Assembly (NCBI GenBank): GCA_002270565.1
Contig: NQMI01000032.1
Location: 125,320-189,319, forward strand
Direction: 5' to 3'
DNA from: Stenocarpella maydis
Taxonomy: Eukaryota; Ascomycota; Sordariomycetes; Diaporthales; Diaporthaceae
Length of the DNA: 64,000 nucleotides
Shown here: piece by piece, positions 34,874 to 47,516 of the stretch
Layout of the letters: each line of letters opens with the position of its first letter
Position numbering within the stretch: the first letter of the stretch is position 1
The notes under the pieces: model-generated
Told to the model about the DNA's origin: nothing
The model's input: the letters and a program-made list of their open reading frames with translations, nothing else
Databases searched by the model: none
Translations under genes and position numbers: made by a program

Positions 34874-37257
34874 CTAAAACCCACCCGTGCCCTGGACTCG
34901 CTTCACAGCACCCACAATCCCCCTCGCCCAGGAGAATTTGCCTGGATCGACCCCGATAGCCCCCTCAGCCTGCCTCCCCTCCGCATCGGTCCAAATCCCA
35001 GTAGCCTTGTCGAGCGCCCCGTAGATGTGCGTGTTCTGGTTCCTCCTGAGGCCGTCGATCCACGCGCGGCACACGGCCTCGCTGTCGACCATGACGTTGA
35101 TCTCCTGGCTGTGGTACCAGCTCTGCGTGTCCTGGTTCCCGTTGCCCACGACGCCCACGCGCTCGTCCGCGATCATGAGTTTGATGTGGCAGCTGCGCCG
35201 CTTGCGCTCCTGCACGATGGGCCGCGACTGGTCCTTGGCCACGTACCAGAAGTAGTGCAGGTGCCGCCTCCCCTCGGGCGACAGCGACCCGTACAGCCGG
35301 TGCGCCACCATGTCGTTGTGCCCGCCCTGCAGGGGCAGCAGCTCGCCCGCGTCGTTGTACCCCAGGCAGATGTAGCAGTGCACGTCGACGCCGCGCTCGC
35401 AGGCCTCGGCGATGGCCGGGACGAGGGGCGCCGCGTTGAGGGTGGGCGACTGGATGAAGACGTTCCTCCTGGCGTTGCGCAGCGCCGACAGCCACGCCGC
35501 GTTCTGCGGCATCACCACCGATTTGTGGTTTGGTGCGCCGTAGGGGGCCCGGTTGACCATTGCCATGGGGAAGGGCTCGTGTGTGGGGTGTGGGATGTAT
35601 GGTGTCATCTCGTCTTCCGGGGCACAATCGGGGGCGTCAGGGGGGAACCCGGCATTGACGGTGTTGTTCAGGTGGCGGTTTACTGCTTGCAGTGTCGTCT
35701 CTCCTTGTTTTGCCGATACTGCTGCTTGAACCCGCAGAACCTCGCCGGCGATGTCCAGATCCCAGTGAGAGTTGTCTGTCGTGGACTCTGGGAGGTTGTC
35801 GGCAGTAGCAGGGGGGACTGGTGCTTGATGGCCAGCTTGTTGGCCGTCGTTGAGAAAGGCCGCTGTTGTTGCGTCAGGCCCATTCTGCCTATTCTGGCCG
35901 GCGGCATGTCCATTACCACTTGGCCGGTCACCATCCATCACCCCTGGCTGTGACACAGCTGGAGTGTAAGCATATGTCTCTCGTGGTTGCATTTTCGCAG
36001 GGTCCACGACGGCATGGTGTCCACAAATTGAACCATCCGGACCGAAGACCCTGTCATGCGATTCGTTGAAGCATGTTATGCCACCCTCTGCGGCCGGAGA
36101 ATTGTAGCTCGGCAGTGGGGGCTCAAGTCGTTTGTGCCAGGACAGCAGGGCCATGTCGTACATGGAGTCCACGATAGGGCCCTCGAGATGGACCATCATC
36201 TCCAAGTTGTCATTGCTCTGGATGTTGTTGCTTTGGATGACTGCCATCTTTCTGTCGACGATCATATATTTAGCATGAAAAGTCCCTAGAAGAGGATGAT
36301 GGTAGTTCATGACCTGTAGGTCGATGTTGGGGATCTCTTCCGGCGCCGGTAAGCCAACCTTTTCCCCGGTGTATTCTTTCACCGGGACGATGTAGTGTGG
36401 CTCGACAAGCTGCTTCGGGCTCCCTCTGTCGTAGATTATCTTCATAACGATCTTGACACCTCTTTCTCCGGCCCGCCGCGAGAGCTCCTTGATCCCATCC
36501 GTAATGAACTTCGATGCGTCACTGTTCTGCCAGTAGTTCGTCGCCAAAAACACCTCTCTCTCCGCTCTTACAATGCAGTTTGACATGTGACGAACAATAT
36601 CAGGAACACTGATGCGGTGTCAGTTCATAAAAGCAAGGCCGCCAGTACTTGGCTACTCACGTAGAAATGATTGTCAACGGGACTACACCACAACTTCCCA
36701 TAAGCGAAGGGCTGACCATTGCGTTGCCGGGATCATGGTGCAATGTAGAGATGGCATCATGGTACATCTATCCGCATTAGGCTTATGGACTCTGCCGCTG
36801 CACTGCAACAACTACTCACCCTCAAGAACAGTTCACTCGGCTGGGTAGGGCCCCAGTGCCCTGCCTCTGCGGCTTTGCGCAGCTCTTCCTCAGAAGCCAA
36901 ATCTTTTCCAGAATCACGGAGTGAATGGTCGTGGCCGAGGTTTCCGACATGGTGACCGTAGAGTTTCTTCCACGCATCGCCTGGGCTCAAAGATGGGTCC
37001 TGTGCTAGCAAGCCTGAGACACTCTCCCCGGAGGTGAGGAGCTTGAGCAGCTCATGGTCAATCGGGCGCGAGAACTCCTTGTCCTGCGCGTGGAGTTCTC
37101 TATCTTCAGAGAAATCCCCCATATCCTTCCCTTCCCTGGCAGGCAGCTCTTCAAGGCGTGGAGTGGTAAGTGCTCTGTAGGGGAGCTCAACAAATGTCTG
37201 ATATGCGGCGCCGCCCACTGATCCCATGTTCTGCAGAACAGTCTTTTGGTCCGACAT
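34874..37257 (-). CDS. Phospholipase D-like protein with two HKD motifs
   Basis: Three exons (36820-37257, 36661-36767, 34874-36608) with two 52-bp introns give 759 residues. Two HxKxxxxD motifs are intact: His-Ala-Lys-Tyr-Met-Ile-Val-Asp near residue 293 and His-Ile-Lys-Leu-Met-Ile-Ala-Asp near residue 656, each followed by a Gly/Asn-rich or Asn-Asn-Ile-Gln segment as in the PLD fold. A 200-residue Pro-, Gln- and Asn-rich insert separates the halves. There is no signal peptide, PX, PH or C2 domain, so it is not the classical SPO14-type PLD. The fold covers phosphodiesterases, cardiolipin synthases and nucleases. The substrate cannot be told from sequence. Similar proteins are widespread in ascomycetes and mostly annotated only by domain. 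Confidence 0.9.
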
Positions 37258-39269
37258 GATGACGATCGGGAAGGCTACCTGTTCTATGATTTAGCTTTCA
37301 AGCGATGTGATATAAGCCAAGGAACCAGTCGACGGGCTTGCGAACCTTGTTTGCTGTAAATACTCCGCAACGGCTGGACCTCGTCGACCAACGGGCTTGA
37401 CTTACACGGGCTCGATGGCCAAGCTTTTGCCAAGATTTGCGGCTCGGCTACGTCGGGACGATCGCAACGTCAGTGGCAAGGCCTGGGCTTCTTCTGGGTC
37501 TGGGGTAGCGGCGTCCAGAATAGCGTCCACAGGCCAGTCCGTAAGCTTAAATGTCTCACATCTGAGGAGTATTGAGACCAGCGAGGCAGCCCAACAACTC
37601 GACATGCCCATCGGACAGCACCTCGACAGAGCTTCATCATCGAGTGTCTGGGCGTTGACGTCACGCCACCGGCCTGACCTGTTTTTGGGGGCTGTGTTCT
37701 GCTTCTCCACGCAAGCCCTCTCGCTGTGGTGCCGCACTCCCGGGACTTGGCTGGACAGGGTGCCGGACTAGGGGAGACCAGGATTTGAGCCACTCTTGAT
37801 AGCACTTAGTGCTGCCACGATGCAAGGATGTGTACACGTATGAGTGGTGTGGGGGGTGCGCTGGCGGCTCGGTTGGGCTCGGTGGCCCCGGACCTTTATC
37901 AGGTTTGCCTGTAGTGCTCTTAGGTCTTCGTATTCTACTATGTATGGCGCCCTCAGCCACTCCGGCAGTTCAATTACGCTTGCTATATTCAAGCTGACAT
38001 CCTGAGGCTGAAGGCATAGGTGTATTTAAGGCACGCCCATGGGTAGCAGGGCACATGATTCAGCCCCCTGCTCACATTTAACCAAGAGACTTTACCTCAT
38101 AATCCACTTCTCATGCCCTGTCCCACAGCATAGCATTTTGCGGCATACTCTTTTCTCTCACCGCCAATTGCACCTCCTTCTAGGTTCCTCAACAGATTTG
38201 CCCTGCCATTTTCTCCCAGCATTCAATTGGCTCATGGGACCATCGGCCTGAACCTCAGCCGTGTTGTAAAACGGAATACTGAACAACTTGTCTTGTCCTC
38301 CCATACCATCCTCCATCGTGACGAGGCATTCCGGCAAAGGGTAGGAGGGGTTGGGGGCAGTGAACAGACGGGCCTCTACGCCCTGCCTCATGCAACGGCT
38401 TGCTTCTCCTAGCGATCCAGAGCGCCAACAGCGGCCCTCTATTCTGGAGATGCAGTGCCGCCCGTGAATGCGGCAGAGATGGTGTGGCAAAGCTGTCTCT
38501 TCACCGTTTGATGTACTGAATTTTTCCAGATAGAGATTCAAGGTGATTATACTCAAGTGAGTACGTGTGCGGTATTGCGGACTATATCGCCACCCCAAAT
38601 CTTGGCGCCTCGACTACCTAAATATGCTCTGTCTCCCTGCAATCCCCTACCGACTACATAGGTACAGTGGGTGCATCAGAACGGCACAATTTTGAAGAGG
38701 AGTGCCAAATGTCCCCGACTCTATTCTCTGCCTATCAATTCACGGTTTCAACGTGTTTTCCTGATCCTTCACGGGGATGCAACTGACCTTCTGCAATAGT
38801 TCAGTGAGCAAGGTATACTATTGAACTTCAACTCCGCCGCTGCATAAATTGGAGAATATCTTTGCTGGCCGGCTAACGGGTTTACTTATGTCTCATCTCT
38901 GAAGGCGCATGGCGGCGGTGCAAATGGGCTGCGGTTGGCTGGGGCTCGTCAGCAATTGCATGTAGGCCCTGGAGGATGCATGGCTGTGGCTTAAGGCTTG
39001 TTGGGATCTGGGCGCGTCATTGGGTTGTCTGTGAATGATGCGACGAAGGATCCGATCTAAGCACGCTTCCTGGTCTACACAACAACGGTGTCCATCCTGG
39101 CTGCGGCGATACCCTGTATATTTTAGGCTACGAGCTGAGCATGTTGGTCAATCTGTTTCACATGGCAGATCGAATGTTCTTTTTCTCCCCTGAGGGTTCC
39201 CCGCCGTTTCCTATTTCCTTTCATCCCATTAGGAAAGTTTGCAAAAACACGACAGGCGGGATTGTGACA
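37258..39269. other. Long intergenic region, no supported gene
   Basis: This 2-kb region lies upstream of the PLD-like gene. Several ORFs of 70-150 codons occur on both strands but look random in composition. I see no RNA gene or repeat of note. Confidence 0.5.
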
Positions 39270-39725
39270 ATGCCTCGACTCTCCCGGTCCACGGCCGCGG
39301 TGCTGTTGCTGGTGCTCTGCAGTCTAAGAGGCGCACTGGCTGATGACCCAATTCGCTTTCTCTATCCGGACAAGGAAAACCTGGAATTCTACAACCTGGA
39401 CCGGATTGATATTTCGTATGACAGAAATTTCTCAGCGCCTTTTCTATTCACTTGGTGCGGCCAAGGAAATGCTCAACAAAAGCGGCAAGATCGTCCGGAT
39501 GCAGGATATGCCCCAGTCGCCCCCGGGAGCCCTCAGGAGATGCCCGCGGACCATCACAGCCCGGAAATTGAGCGGCATGAACTTCCCGCAGGTCTTTTCG
39601 GAAGAGGCGAGGCTACGTCGTCCATTAAATGGTGCAGTGCAATCTGGGAATCAGCATTGAGGAGATCAAAGCGAGTCTACATACCCTCCGGTCTACTTGT
39701 TCTGTCGAGGCTCCACATGATCTAG
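39270..39725 (+). CDS. Possible small secreted protein, 3' structure uncertain
   Basis: The ATG at 39270 starts a clear signal peptide (basic Pro-Arg-Leu-Ser-Arg, then a Leu/Val core ending Ala-Leu-Ala) followed by a stretch around Ile-Asp-Ile-Ser-Tyr and Phe-Thr-Trp-Cys. That pattern resembles a group of small secreted ascomycete proteins with a beta-rich domain beginning after the leader. The frame continues to 39725, but its composition becomes less protein-like after about 39470, where a second frame is also open. An unannotated intron or a decayed gene is possible. The longer frame upstream to 39141 would place the leader internally, so the ATG at 39270 is preferred. Confidence 0.45.
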   Translation: MPRLSRSTAAVLLLVLCSLRGALADDPIRFLYPDKENLEFYNLDRIDISYDRNFSAPFLFTWCGQGNAQQKRQDRPDAGYAPVAPGSPQEMPADHHSPEIERHELPAGLFGRGEATSSIKWCSAIWESALRRSKRVYIPSGLLVLSRLHMI

Positions 39726-40680
39726 CAAGATCTGAGTCGCATAGAGACTCACCATCGAGATATCTCGTCGGTTGTTGCAGTGGAGCGTTCTCAACTTCCC
39801 AGGCAAGGTAACTCCGGTGATCAAGCATGGGCAGATCGTGGGAATCTAAGGACACTTCTTGGTCTTCGGAAAGATCTTGGAAGAAGTCTTGATGGGATAG
39901 GCCACTATTCAATTCAAGGTCACAGCGGCCCATGCTTTGATTCCAATCCATTGTGCACAAAAGAAGATGCCTTTGTTGCCTGTTCTTGTTCTTATAGAGT
40001 AGTCCAGCAGGAACAGCTCCGGACTGAATCTCAAACATCAACTATTAGGAAACAAACTAGTTCTCGAGAAGTAGAATTTCGTGCCAGTGTGACCATGCCT
40101 TCAGGGGCGGTCCGTGCGACGACCGAAATCTTGTGTATCTGGTGGTCTTTTCTCAACCGCCAACAGAGTCAACTCAGAACTTTGGTGCAAACTCAACTCA
40201 TAGTCAACAAGAAGCTCACAGTTTTGAACAGACGCAGCAGAGGGTATCATTGAAAGCACAAGACACGTTATATACACAAAACCCAGCCAACCAAACCAAA
40301 CCCAACACCAGACCCAAAAAAAACCCAAACCCAAACATCTAACTAACATACATACATACATAACGTACATAACGGACATACATATATAAATAACATATAC
40401 ATGCCTCCCAAATCATTCACTCATAAACCTAACCAAGTCGAGCGCGAGCTCATTTTACGTCTACTTGATGCCTGTTTGTATAGGTGGTCTGTGACCTTTT
40501 ACGGGTCTACTGTCTAAAAAAGAAAAGCAAAGAAATGGAAGAAGATTGAAACCATTGCAAACCCTCAGATACTTTTCTTGTTGCGCCCCGCACCATGTTG
40601 AGGTACCAGATTTTAGCCGCCAGATAAGAGTTTCACGTGTATGCGCCAGCAAGTCTAGATACACACAACAGCAAAGATTC
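39726..40680. other. Intergenic, simple-sequence tract near 40320-40400
   Basis: No gene is supported. A tract of A- and C-rich simple sequence (about 40290-40400, with CATA and ATAC repeats) lies about 300 bp beyond the end of the CAD-type gene. Confidence 0.5.
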
Positions 40681-43600
40681 TCAGTTGGACATGACAAGAG
40701 CCAAGAGAGCCATGCGGGTGTAAAGACCATACTTCATCTGTGTCAAGTCGTCAGCAAAAAAAAAAAAAGTTCGTCTCACGGGGGCGGGGTTCTGACGTAC
40801 CTGTCTGAAGTATGCCGCCCTGGGATCAAAGTCCACCTCCTCCGCGATCTCCTCATTCCTGGGGAGCGGGTGCATGACGATCATGCTGCTCTTGGCATGC
40901 TGCAGCGTGGCGTTGTCAATGCGGTACGCGCCGCGGACCTTATCGTACTCCTCCTTGCTGGGGAAGCGCTCCTGCTGCACGCGCGTGCAGTATAGGACGT
41001 CGCTGCGGGCTAGGATCTCGGGTGTCAGGGTCTCCGATACGGTGAGGAGCTGGCCGGACTTGACGAGCTGCTCGTGCACCTGCGGAGGCAGCAACAGGCT
41101 CTTGGGCGAGACGAGCTGTACCTTGACTTGGTAGTGCTGCAGCAGGTAGACAAGAGAGTGCACGGGGCGGCCGTAGAGCAGGTCACCGACGAAGGTGATG
41201 GTCAGACCCTGAACGGTACCCAGCTCCTCACGGATGGTGAAGAGGTCCAAGAAGGCCTGGGTGGGATGCTCCTTGGATCCGTTACCACCATTGATGACTG
41301 GCACGGGCGAGAACTTCCTCGCGACCTGAACCGAGCTCTCCTCAGGGTGACGCAGGACAACGGCGTCGCCGTAGCAGGCCAGAGTCCTGAGTGTGTCCTG
41401 CAGAGTCTCGCCCTTCTTGACCGAAGATGTCGACGTGGTAATAGCGATAGTACGTCCACCAAGACGCTGCATCGCTGCATCAAACGAGGCTGATGTCCGC
41501 GTCGAGGGCTCGTAGAACATCGTGCAGAGCAGACGGCCCTTGAGCACGTTGAGAACACCCTCACGCTGAACGCCAGTCCGCATTTCCTGTGCAACGGTGA
41601 ACAGGAGATGGAGGTCTGCCCGAGTGTACTGGGTGACCGACAGCACGTGGGACATCTTGAACGAGTGCGGCTGGCTGAGCAGAGCATGCAAAGGACTATC
41701 GTGAGAGGGATGGAGAGGCAGCGATGGGCCGAAGTCCTCGAAAATAGGGTTCTTGAAAGACTGGCCCAGAGCACTGTCCAAGCCGCGAGGCTTGACAATG
41801 GGCCGCGCGGAACTGATGACCGAGGAGCGTCGATCTGTTCCCCGCGGGGTCTCCGCAGCCTGGGAAAGTGGCTTCATCAGCGGTGACATGGGTGTTGGCA
41901 TGGCGCCATGCCGCGACACGTCCTTCCCAATGGCGGGCCCATCAAGTATCTGACCGTCAAGGCAAACCAGGTTGTTCTGGAATGTTATGCGCTGAACGGC
42001 TCCCCGCATGACGCGTCCGGCAAACGGAGACCAGCCAGCAGCGTCTGAGACGGTTGAAGGACGCTCGATCTCGACCTCCACGAAAGTGCCGGCCTGATCG
42101 TGCAGCTCGAAAATCTCAACTGGGTTGTCATGCAGGCGCTTCTTGATGTCGTCGATGGTGAGCTTGCCCTCGCTGACGGAGGTGAGCAGGAGAGGTAGAG
42201 CATCTGCGATTCCAACTGTGGCATCGACCTTGGCACCAGCAGCGGCAGCCAACTGGTAGGGAAGGCTGCCGATAGAGAATACATCGATGTCGCTCAAATA
42301 CTCCCACAGAGCGCGCTGATCCTCAACAGTTGGCAGGAAGTCGCACTCAGGGTAGTCCTTCTGTGTCAGGTACAGCGAGTAGATGGACACATCGCATGTT
42401 ACCTTGAGTCCCTTTTGCTTGCTGAGGCCAATGAGCTTGATATCGTCCTTGGTCGTAACGGACGTGACATGGATCTTCCTGCTGTGTAGACTAGCCAGAA
42501 GGAGAATTGATGCCAGGTCAGTGAGCTTGGCGTCTGTCACGATTGGCTTGTGAGAAGGCCAGGCATCGAAGTGAGCAGTGACAGCGGCAACCTTGCTGAT
42601 GTTGTCGGACAGGTGGTTGAAGGGGATGAACAGCGCCCCGACATCTCCGGCGACGTGGCTGATCTGGTTGGCGTTTGAGGAGGTGGCAGCAACTGAAACG
42701 TTGAAGTCGCAGTAGATACCAGACTTGCCGTTCTGCTGAGCAGCAGTTAAGGATCGCGCATCGGTGATTGCGCCCTCTCGACCAACGGCCATGACACGAA
42801 TCATGGTGAAACCAGCGGCGAGGGACGCCTTGCTCACGGCCTCCAAGTCACGGCTCTTCTCGGACACAATGCCAGGCACAAAGGCAGCGATGTTGACGAG
42901 GCCAGGCAGCAGAACAGTGCGGTGGCTGGTCTGGTAGTCCATGATGCTGACGTCGAGAGCCATGTGCTTGGCGATGGCCTCGACGAGGATCTTGGCGTTC
43001 TTCACGTTGGTGACCAGGGGAATCTGATAATCGACGGCCATCCTTCGTGTCCTGTAACCCTTGCTCATGTAGTTGGCGGGGCGGCGGTACTTGTTGTTGG
43101 AGGGCAGGTTGATGTACAGGTCGATCATGTTGTTCGCCAAGTGCTGCGTGAGAGAGAACTCGGACTTCTGATCGTCCTCTTGCAGAGCCTCCAAGAACTG
43201 GACAGGAATGTCGTGGTTCTGCAGGAAATCAGCCGTGCCTGCTGTGGCGAAGAGCTTATAACCAAGCTCCTGCAGCTTCTTGATGGAAGGAAGCATTTCC
43301 ATCTTGTCCTTATAAGATCCCAAGGACAGCAGGATGTTGTTCTTGGGGATCTTGAAGCCAGTAGACATCAGACCCTTCAGGTATGCCTCGTACTTGTCAG
43401 CGCCGAAGCAAGCAACCTCACCAGTCGAGGCCATCTCGACTCCCAATACGGGATCAGCCCCAGACAGACGGGAGAAGCTGAACTGCGGAACCTTGACACC
43501 CACGGCACCAGCAGGCCTCTCAACCACCGGGTATGGCTCGAAGGGCACCTCCATGATGGCCTTGGTAGCCATCTCGATGAGGTCGACACCCATGACCTTG

Positions 43601-46600
43601 GAAACGAAGGGGAAGGAACGAGAGGCTCGGACGTTGCACTCGATGACCTTGATATCGTTGTCCTTTGCAATGAACTGAATGTTCATTGGTCCGGTAACAT
43701 TCAGCGCAACGGCGATCTTGCGAGTAGCCTCCTCGATGCGCTCGATGGTGGTCTTCTGAAGATCCTGAGGCGGCAGGATGAGTGTTGCGTCACCCGAGTG
43801 CACACCAGCGTTCTCGACGTGCTCAGAAATGAAGTGACCAACAAGCTCTCCGTCATGAGCGACAGCATCCATTTCGATCTCCTTGGCATTCTCAATGTAC
43901 TTTGTGATTACCACCGGGTGTTCCGGTGACACATCCGCGGCCTGCTTCAGGTAGTTCTCGAGATCTGCCTCAGAATAGACCGTGTTCATGGCAGCACCAG
44001 AAAGCACATAAGACGGCCTGACCAGCACAGGGTAGGAGACGATGTTACAGAACTCCTTGGCCTTGTCGAAGCTGGTAAGCTCCTTCCAGGTGGGCTGGTC
44101 GACACCAATGCGGTCAAGCATACGAGAGAACTTGTACCGGTTCTCTGCCGAGTCGATCATCTCGGGAGACGTTCCCAGCATCTTGGCTCCAGCCCGGTGA
44201 AGCTGCAGAGCGATGTTGTTGGGAGTCTGACCGCCCATGGCGCCGAGGACACCCTTTGAGGCTTCCAACTGGTAGATATCAAGCACAGTCTCGACGTTGA
44301 TGTTCTCGAAGTACAGCTTGTCGGCCTCGTCGTAATCCGTGCTCACCGTCTCCGGGTTGTAGTTGACCATGATGGTCTTGAAGCCAGCCTCCCGGAGTGT
44401 GCGAATTGCCCGGACAGAGCACCAGTCGAACTCTACCGAGGAACCGATTCTGTAGACACCTGAGCCCAGGACCATGACGCCATGCTCGTCAAAGCTGACA
44501 TCGTGTTGCGTGGCGTTGTATGTGAGGTACAGATAGTTCGTCATAGCTGGGAACTCTGCAGCGACCGTGTCGATCTGCTTGACGAATGGCATGATGCCGG
44601 CTTCATCTCTCAAGCGACGCACAGCCAGCTCGTTCGAGTTCCAGAACTTGGCCAGCTGACGGTCTGAAAACCCGAGCCTCTTCGCCTGCAGCAGGATGTT
44701 GGGGCTCTGAGCGATGTCACCGGTGTTGTACTGCGTCATATCCTTGCCGAAGTTGCTCAGGCCCTTGAGCTTGTGAAGGAACCACTTGTCAATCTTGGTC
44801 AGCTCCCAGATCTTGTCAACGGTGTATCCAGCTGCCATTGCGTTGGCAATGGCGAAAAGACGCTGATCCGAAGGCGTTTGCAGCTCGTCATCGATCGACA
44901 TGAGGGCATTTGAGGTCTCGTTGAACCCCAGGTTCTGGAAGTCGATCGCGCGAATGGCCTTCTGAATAGCCTCTTCGAAGCTTCTGCCAATGCTCATGAC
45001 TTCACCAACACTCTTCATGGAGGATCCCAGCTGTGTCGACACACGGGTGAACTTCTTGAGATCCCAGCGAGGCATCTTCACCACAACGTAATCGAGGGAA
45101 GGCTCAAAGCAAGCGCAAGTGGACCGCGTGACCGTGTTGGTGATGTCCTTCAGGGGGATGTTCAATCCAAGCTTCGCAGCGATAAAAGCTAGGGGATAGC
45201 CGGTTGCCTTTGAGGCGAGTGCTGACGACCGAGAAAGCCTGGCATTGACCTCGATGATGCAGTACTCCTTGGAGAAAGGGTTGAGCGCATACTGGATGTT
45301 GCACTCACCCACCACGCCAAGGTGACGGATGACGTTGACAGCAGTGGTGCGGAGCATGTTGTAATCCTCGTCAGACAGAGTCTGAGAAGGAGCAACGACG
45401 ATGGAGTCACCGGTGTGAATACCGAGGGGGTCAAAGTTCTCCATGTTACAGACGGTGATGCAGTTGTCTTGCGCATCACGGACGACTTCGTACTCGATTT
45501 CCTTCCAGCCCTTCATGCTGCGCTCGATGAGGACTTGAGGACTGGCGGCCAGGGCCTTGTTGCAGAGGTCGAACAGTTCGGCTTCATTGTTTGCGAAACC
45601 ACTGCCCAGTCCACCAAGAGCGTAGGCGGCTCTCACGATGACGGGGAAGCCAATGTCCTTGACCGCGTTCATGGCCTCATCAATGCTGCTTGCCGAAGCA
45701 GACTTGGCGCACTTCTCGCCGATGGACTCCATGCTGCGAGCAAACAGCTCACGATCCTCGGTTGTGATGATGGTGTCGATGGGTGTGCCGAGCACCTTGA
45801 CACCGAGCTCATCAAACTCGTCCTTCAGCTGGATACCGACTTGCAGGGCGGTCTGGCCACCGAATGTGACGTAAATGGCGTCGGGCCGCTCATACTTGAT
45901 GACCTTGCGCACAAATTCGGCGTTCACTGGCAGGAAGAATACCTTGTCGGCCAGACCCTTGGAGGTCTGGATGGTGGCGATGTTGGGGTTGATGAGCACG
46001 GTGTAAATGCCCTCCTCCTTCAGCGCCTTGATGGCCTGACTACCGGAGTAGTCGAACTCACCGGCCTGGCCGATGCTGAGACCACCGCTACCCAGCACGA
46101 GGACCTTCTTGGGCTTAACGCGAGGGTGTGCTGCCTCATTCTCGGCCGCTGTGCCACCGGGGAAGCTGACAGGCTTCGAAAGCAGGCTGCTGTCCGCGGC
46201 GCAGTCGGTGATGGTCTTGATGAACACGTCAAACAGGAATTCGGTGTCCCGAGGGCCAGGTGTGCTCTCGGGGTGGAACTGGACACTAAAGTAGGGCTTG
46301 TTGACGTGTGCGATACCCTCGTTGGTCCCATCGTTCGCGTTCACAAAAAGCTCTTGCCAGTCCGAGGGCAGCGTCTTGCTGTCGACGGCGAAACCGTGGT
46401 TCTGGGACGTGATGTGGCACTTTCCGGTGACCAAGCTCGTGCAAGGGATGTTGTGGCCTCTGTTACCGAACTTGAGCTTGGTCGTGCCGGCTCCCGCAGC
46501 CCTGGCGAGCAGCTGGTGTCCCAAGCAGATACCGAATACAGGGGTGCGGTTCTTGGCCATGGCGGCCGCTATGTTCTTTACGGTTACATCCAGGACAGAA

Positions 46601-47516
46601 GGGTCACCTGGGCCGTTCGAGATGAACAGACCATCGTACTCCTCACCGGCCTGTGCCACAATATCATGGTCCCAAGGGCATACGAGGACCTCGACACCTC
46701 GCTTGAGGAAGCAACGAAGCTGGTTGTACTTTATACCAACGTCGAGGCAGAGAATACGGATGGTCCTGCCAGACGGGTGCTTCAGGGCAATGCCCGCGGG
46801 CGGCGTGTACAGCTTGGGCACCTTGATGGAAACTAACGAGAAGTGAGCAGAAAGTCGATACAAGGCCCATTCCGCTTCCACTCACCCTCTGCTACGAGGT
46901 TCTTCTCATTGGGGTCGACCCAATCGACGGTGTCAAAGAACGGCTTCCAGTCTTTCATGGCCTGTGGGATACTGTTTGCCTGGCCGTCGGTGCCGTTGGT
47001 CATGGCATTGGCTGTTTGTGGCTTTTGCAGCAGCATGCGGCCCAGCATGCTGCCCTTCTCACGGATGTGCTTAGTCAATGCCCGGGTGTCGACTCCGTGC
47101 ATTGCCGGTATGCCCTGCTCCTCCAACCAGGTGCCGAGCGAAGAAGTTGCCAGGAAGTGTGAGTAGTCCTCTCCCGAGTATGAGGCGGTGACGAGACCGG
47201 CAATGTGGATCTGGGACGACTCGAAATGGGCGGGGAGGTCGCGCAGCAGCTCGTCCATTGTCTCCCTCGAGGGTACACCGTAGTTGCCGACCAGGGGGAA
47301 GGTGATGACGAGGATTTGACCGCGGTAGGAGGGGTCTGTGACGGACTCGGGGTAGCCGACCATGCCGGTCTGGAAGACCAGCTCGCCGGCAATGCTCTTG
47401 GGAGCACCGAAGCTGTAGCCCTGGTAGGCGGAGCCATCTTCGAGCTCTAAGCAGAAGAGATCCTCGTTTTGCCCGCTGAGGCGAGCCGAAGCTGGCGGGA
47501 AAGCCCTGGAAGCCAT
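40681..47516 (-). CDS. ura2: Trifunctional-type CPSase / aspartate transcarbamylase (URA2, pyrABCN, CAD-like)
   Basis: Three exons (46886-47516, 40801-46832, 40681-40737) with introns of 53 and 63 bp give 2239 residues. Order: glutamine amidotransferase (1 to about 430, with Gly-Ile-Cys-Leu-Gly-His near residue 313 and Phe-His-Pro-Glu near 398), both carbamoyl-phosphate synthase halves (from about 453, starting [10 protein letters not shown]), a dihydroorotase-like domain, and aspartate transcarbamylase over the last 310 residues ([14 protein letters not shown]). The dihydroorotase part lacks the metal-binding His-X-His after Leu-Pro-Gly-Leu, as in other fungi, so a separate URA4-type enzyme is needed. 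It makes carbamoyl aspartate, the first steps of pyrimidine synthesis, and is UTP-inhibited in relatives. The last exon encodes only 18 residues. Confidence 0.97.

Noticed and set aside
35027..35953. 308-codon plus-strand ORF
   Set aside because: Antisense shadow of the PLD-like gene, which has intact catalytic motifs and exact splicing.
37775..37800. Possible tRNA B-box-like GGCTCAAATCC on the minus strand
   Set aside because: No matching A box, anticodon arm or acceptor pairing can be seen around it.
42922..43929. 335-codon plus-strand ORF
   Set aside because: Antisense to the CPSase domain; no family resemblance.
45322..46836. 504-codon ORF on the plus strand
   Set aside because: It lies opposite the conserved CPSase coding sequence. 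The translation is Val-, Asp- and Leu-rich and mirrors codon bias of the minus-strand gene.
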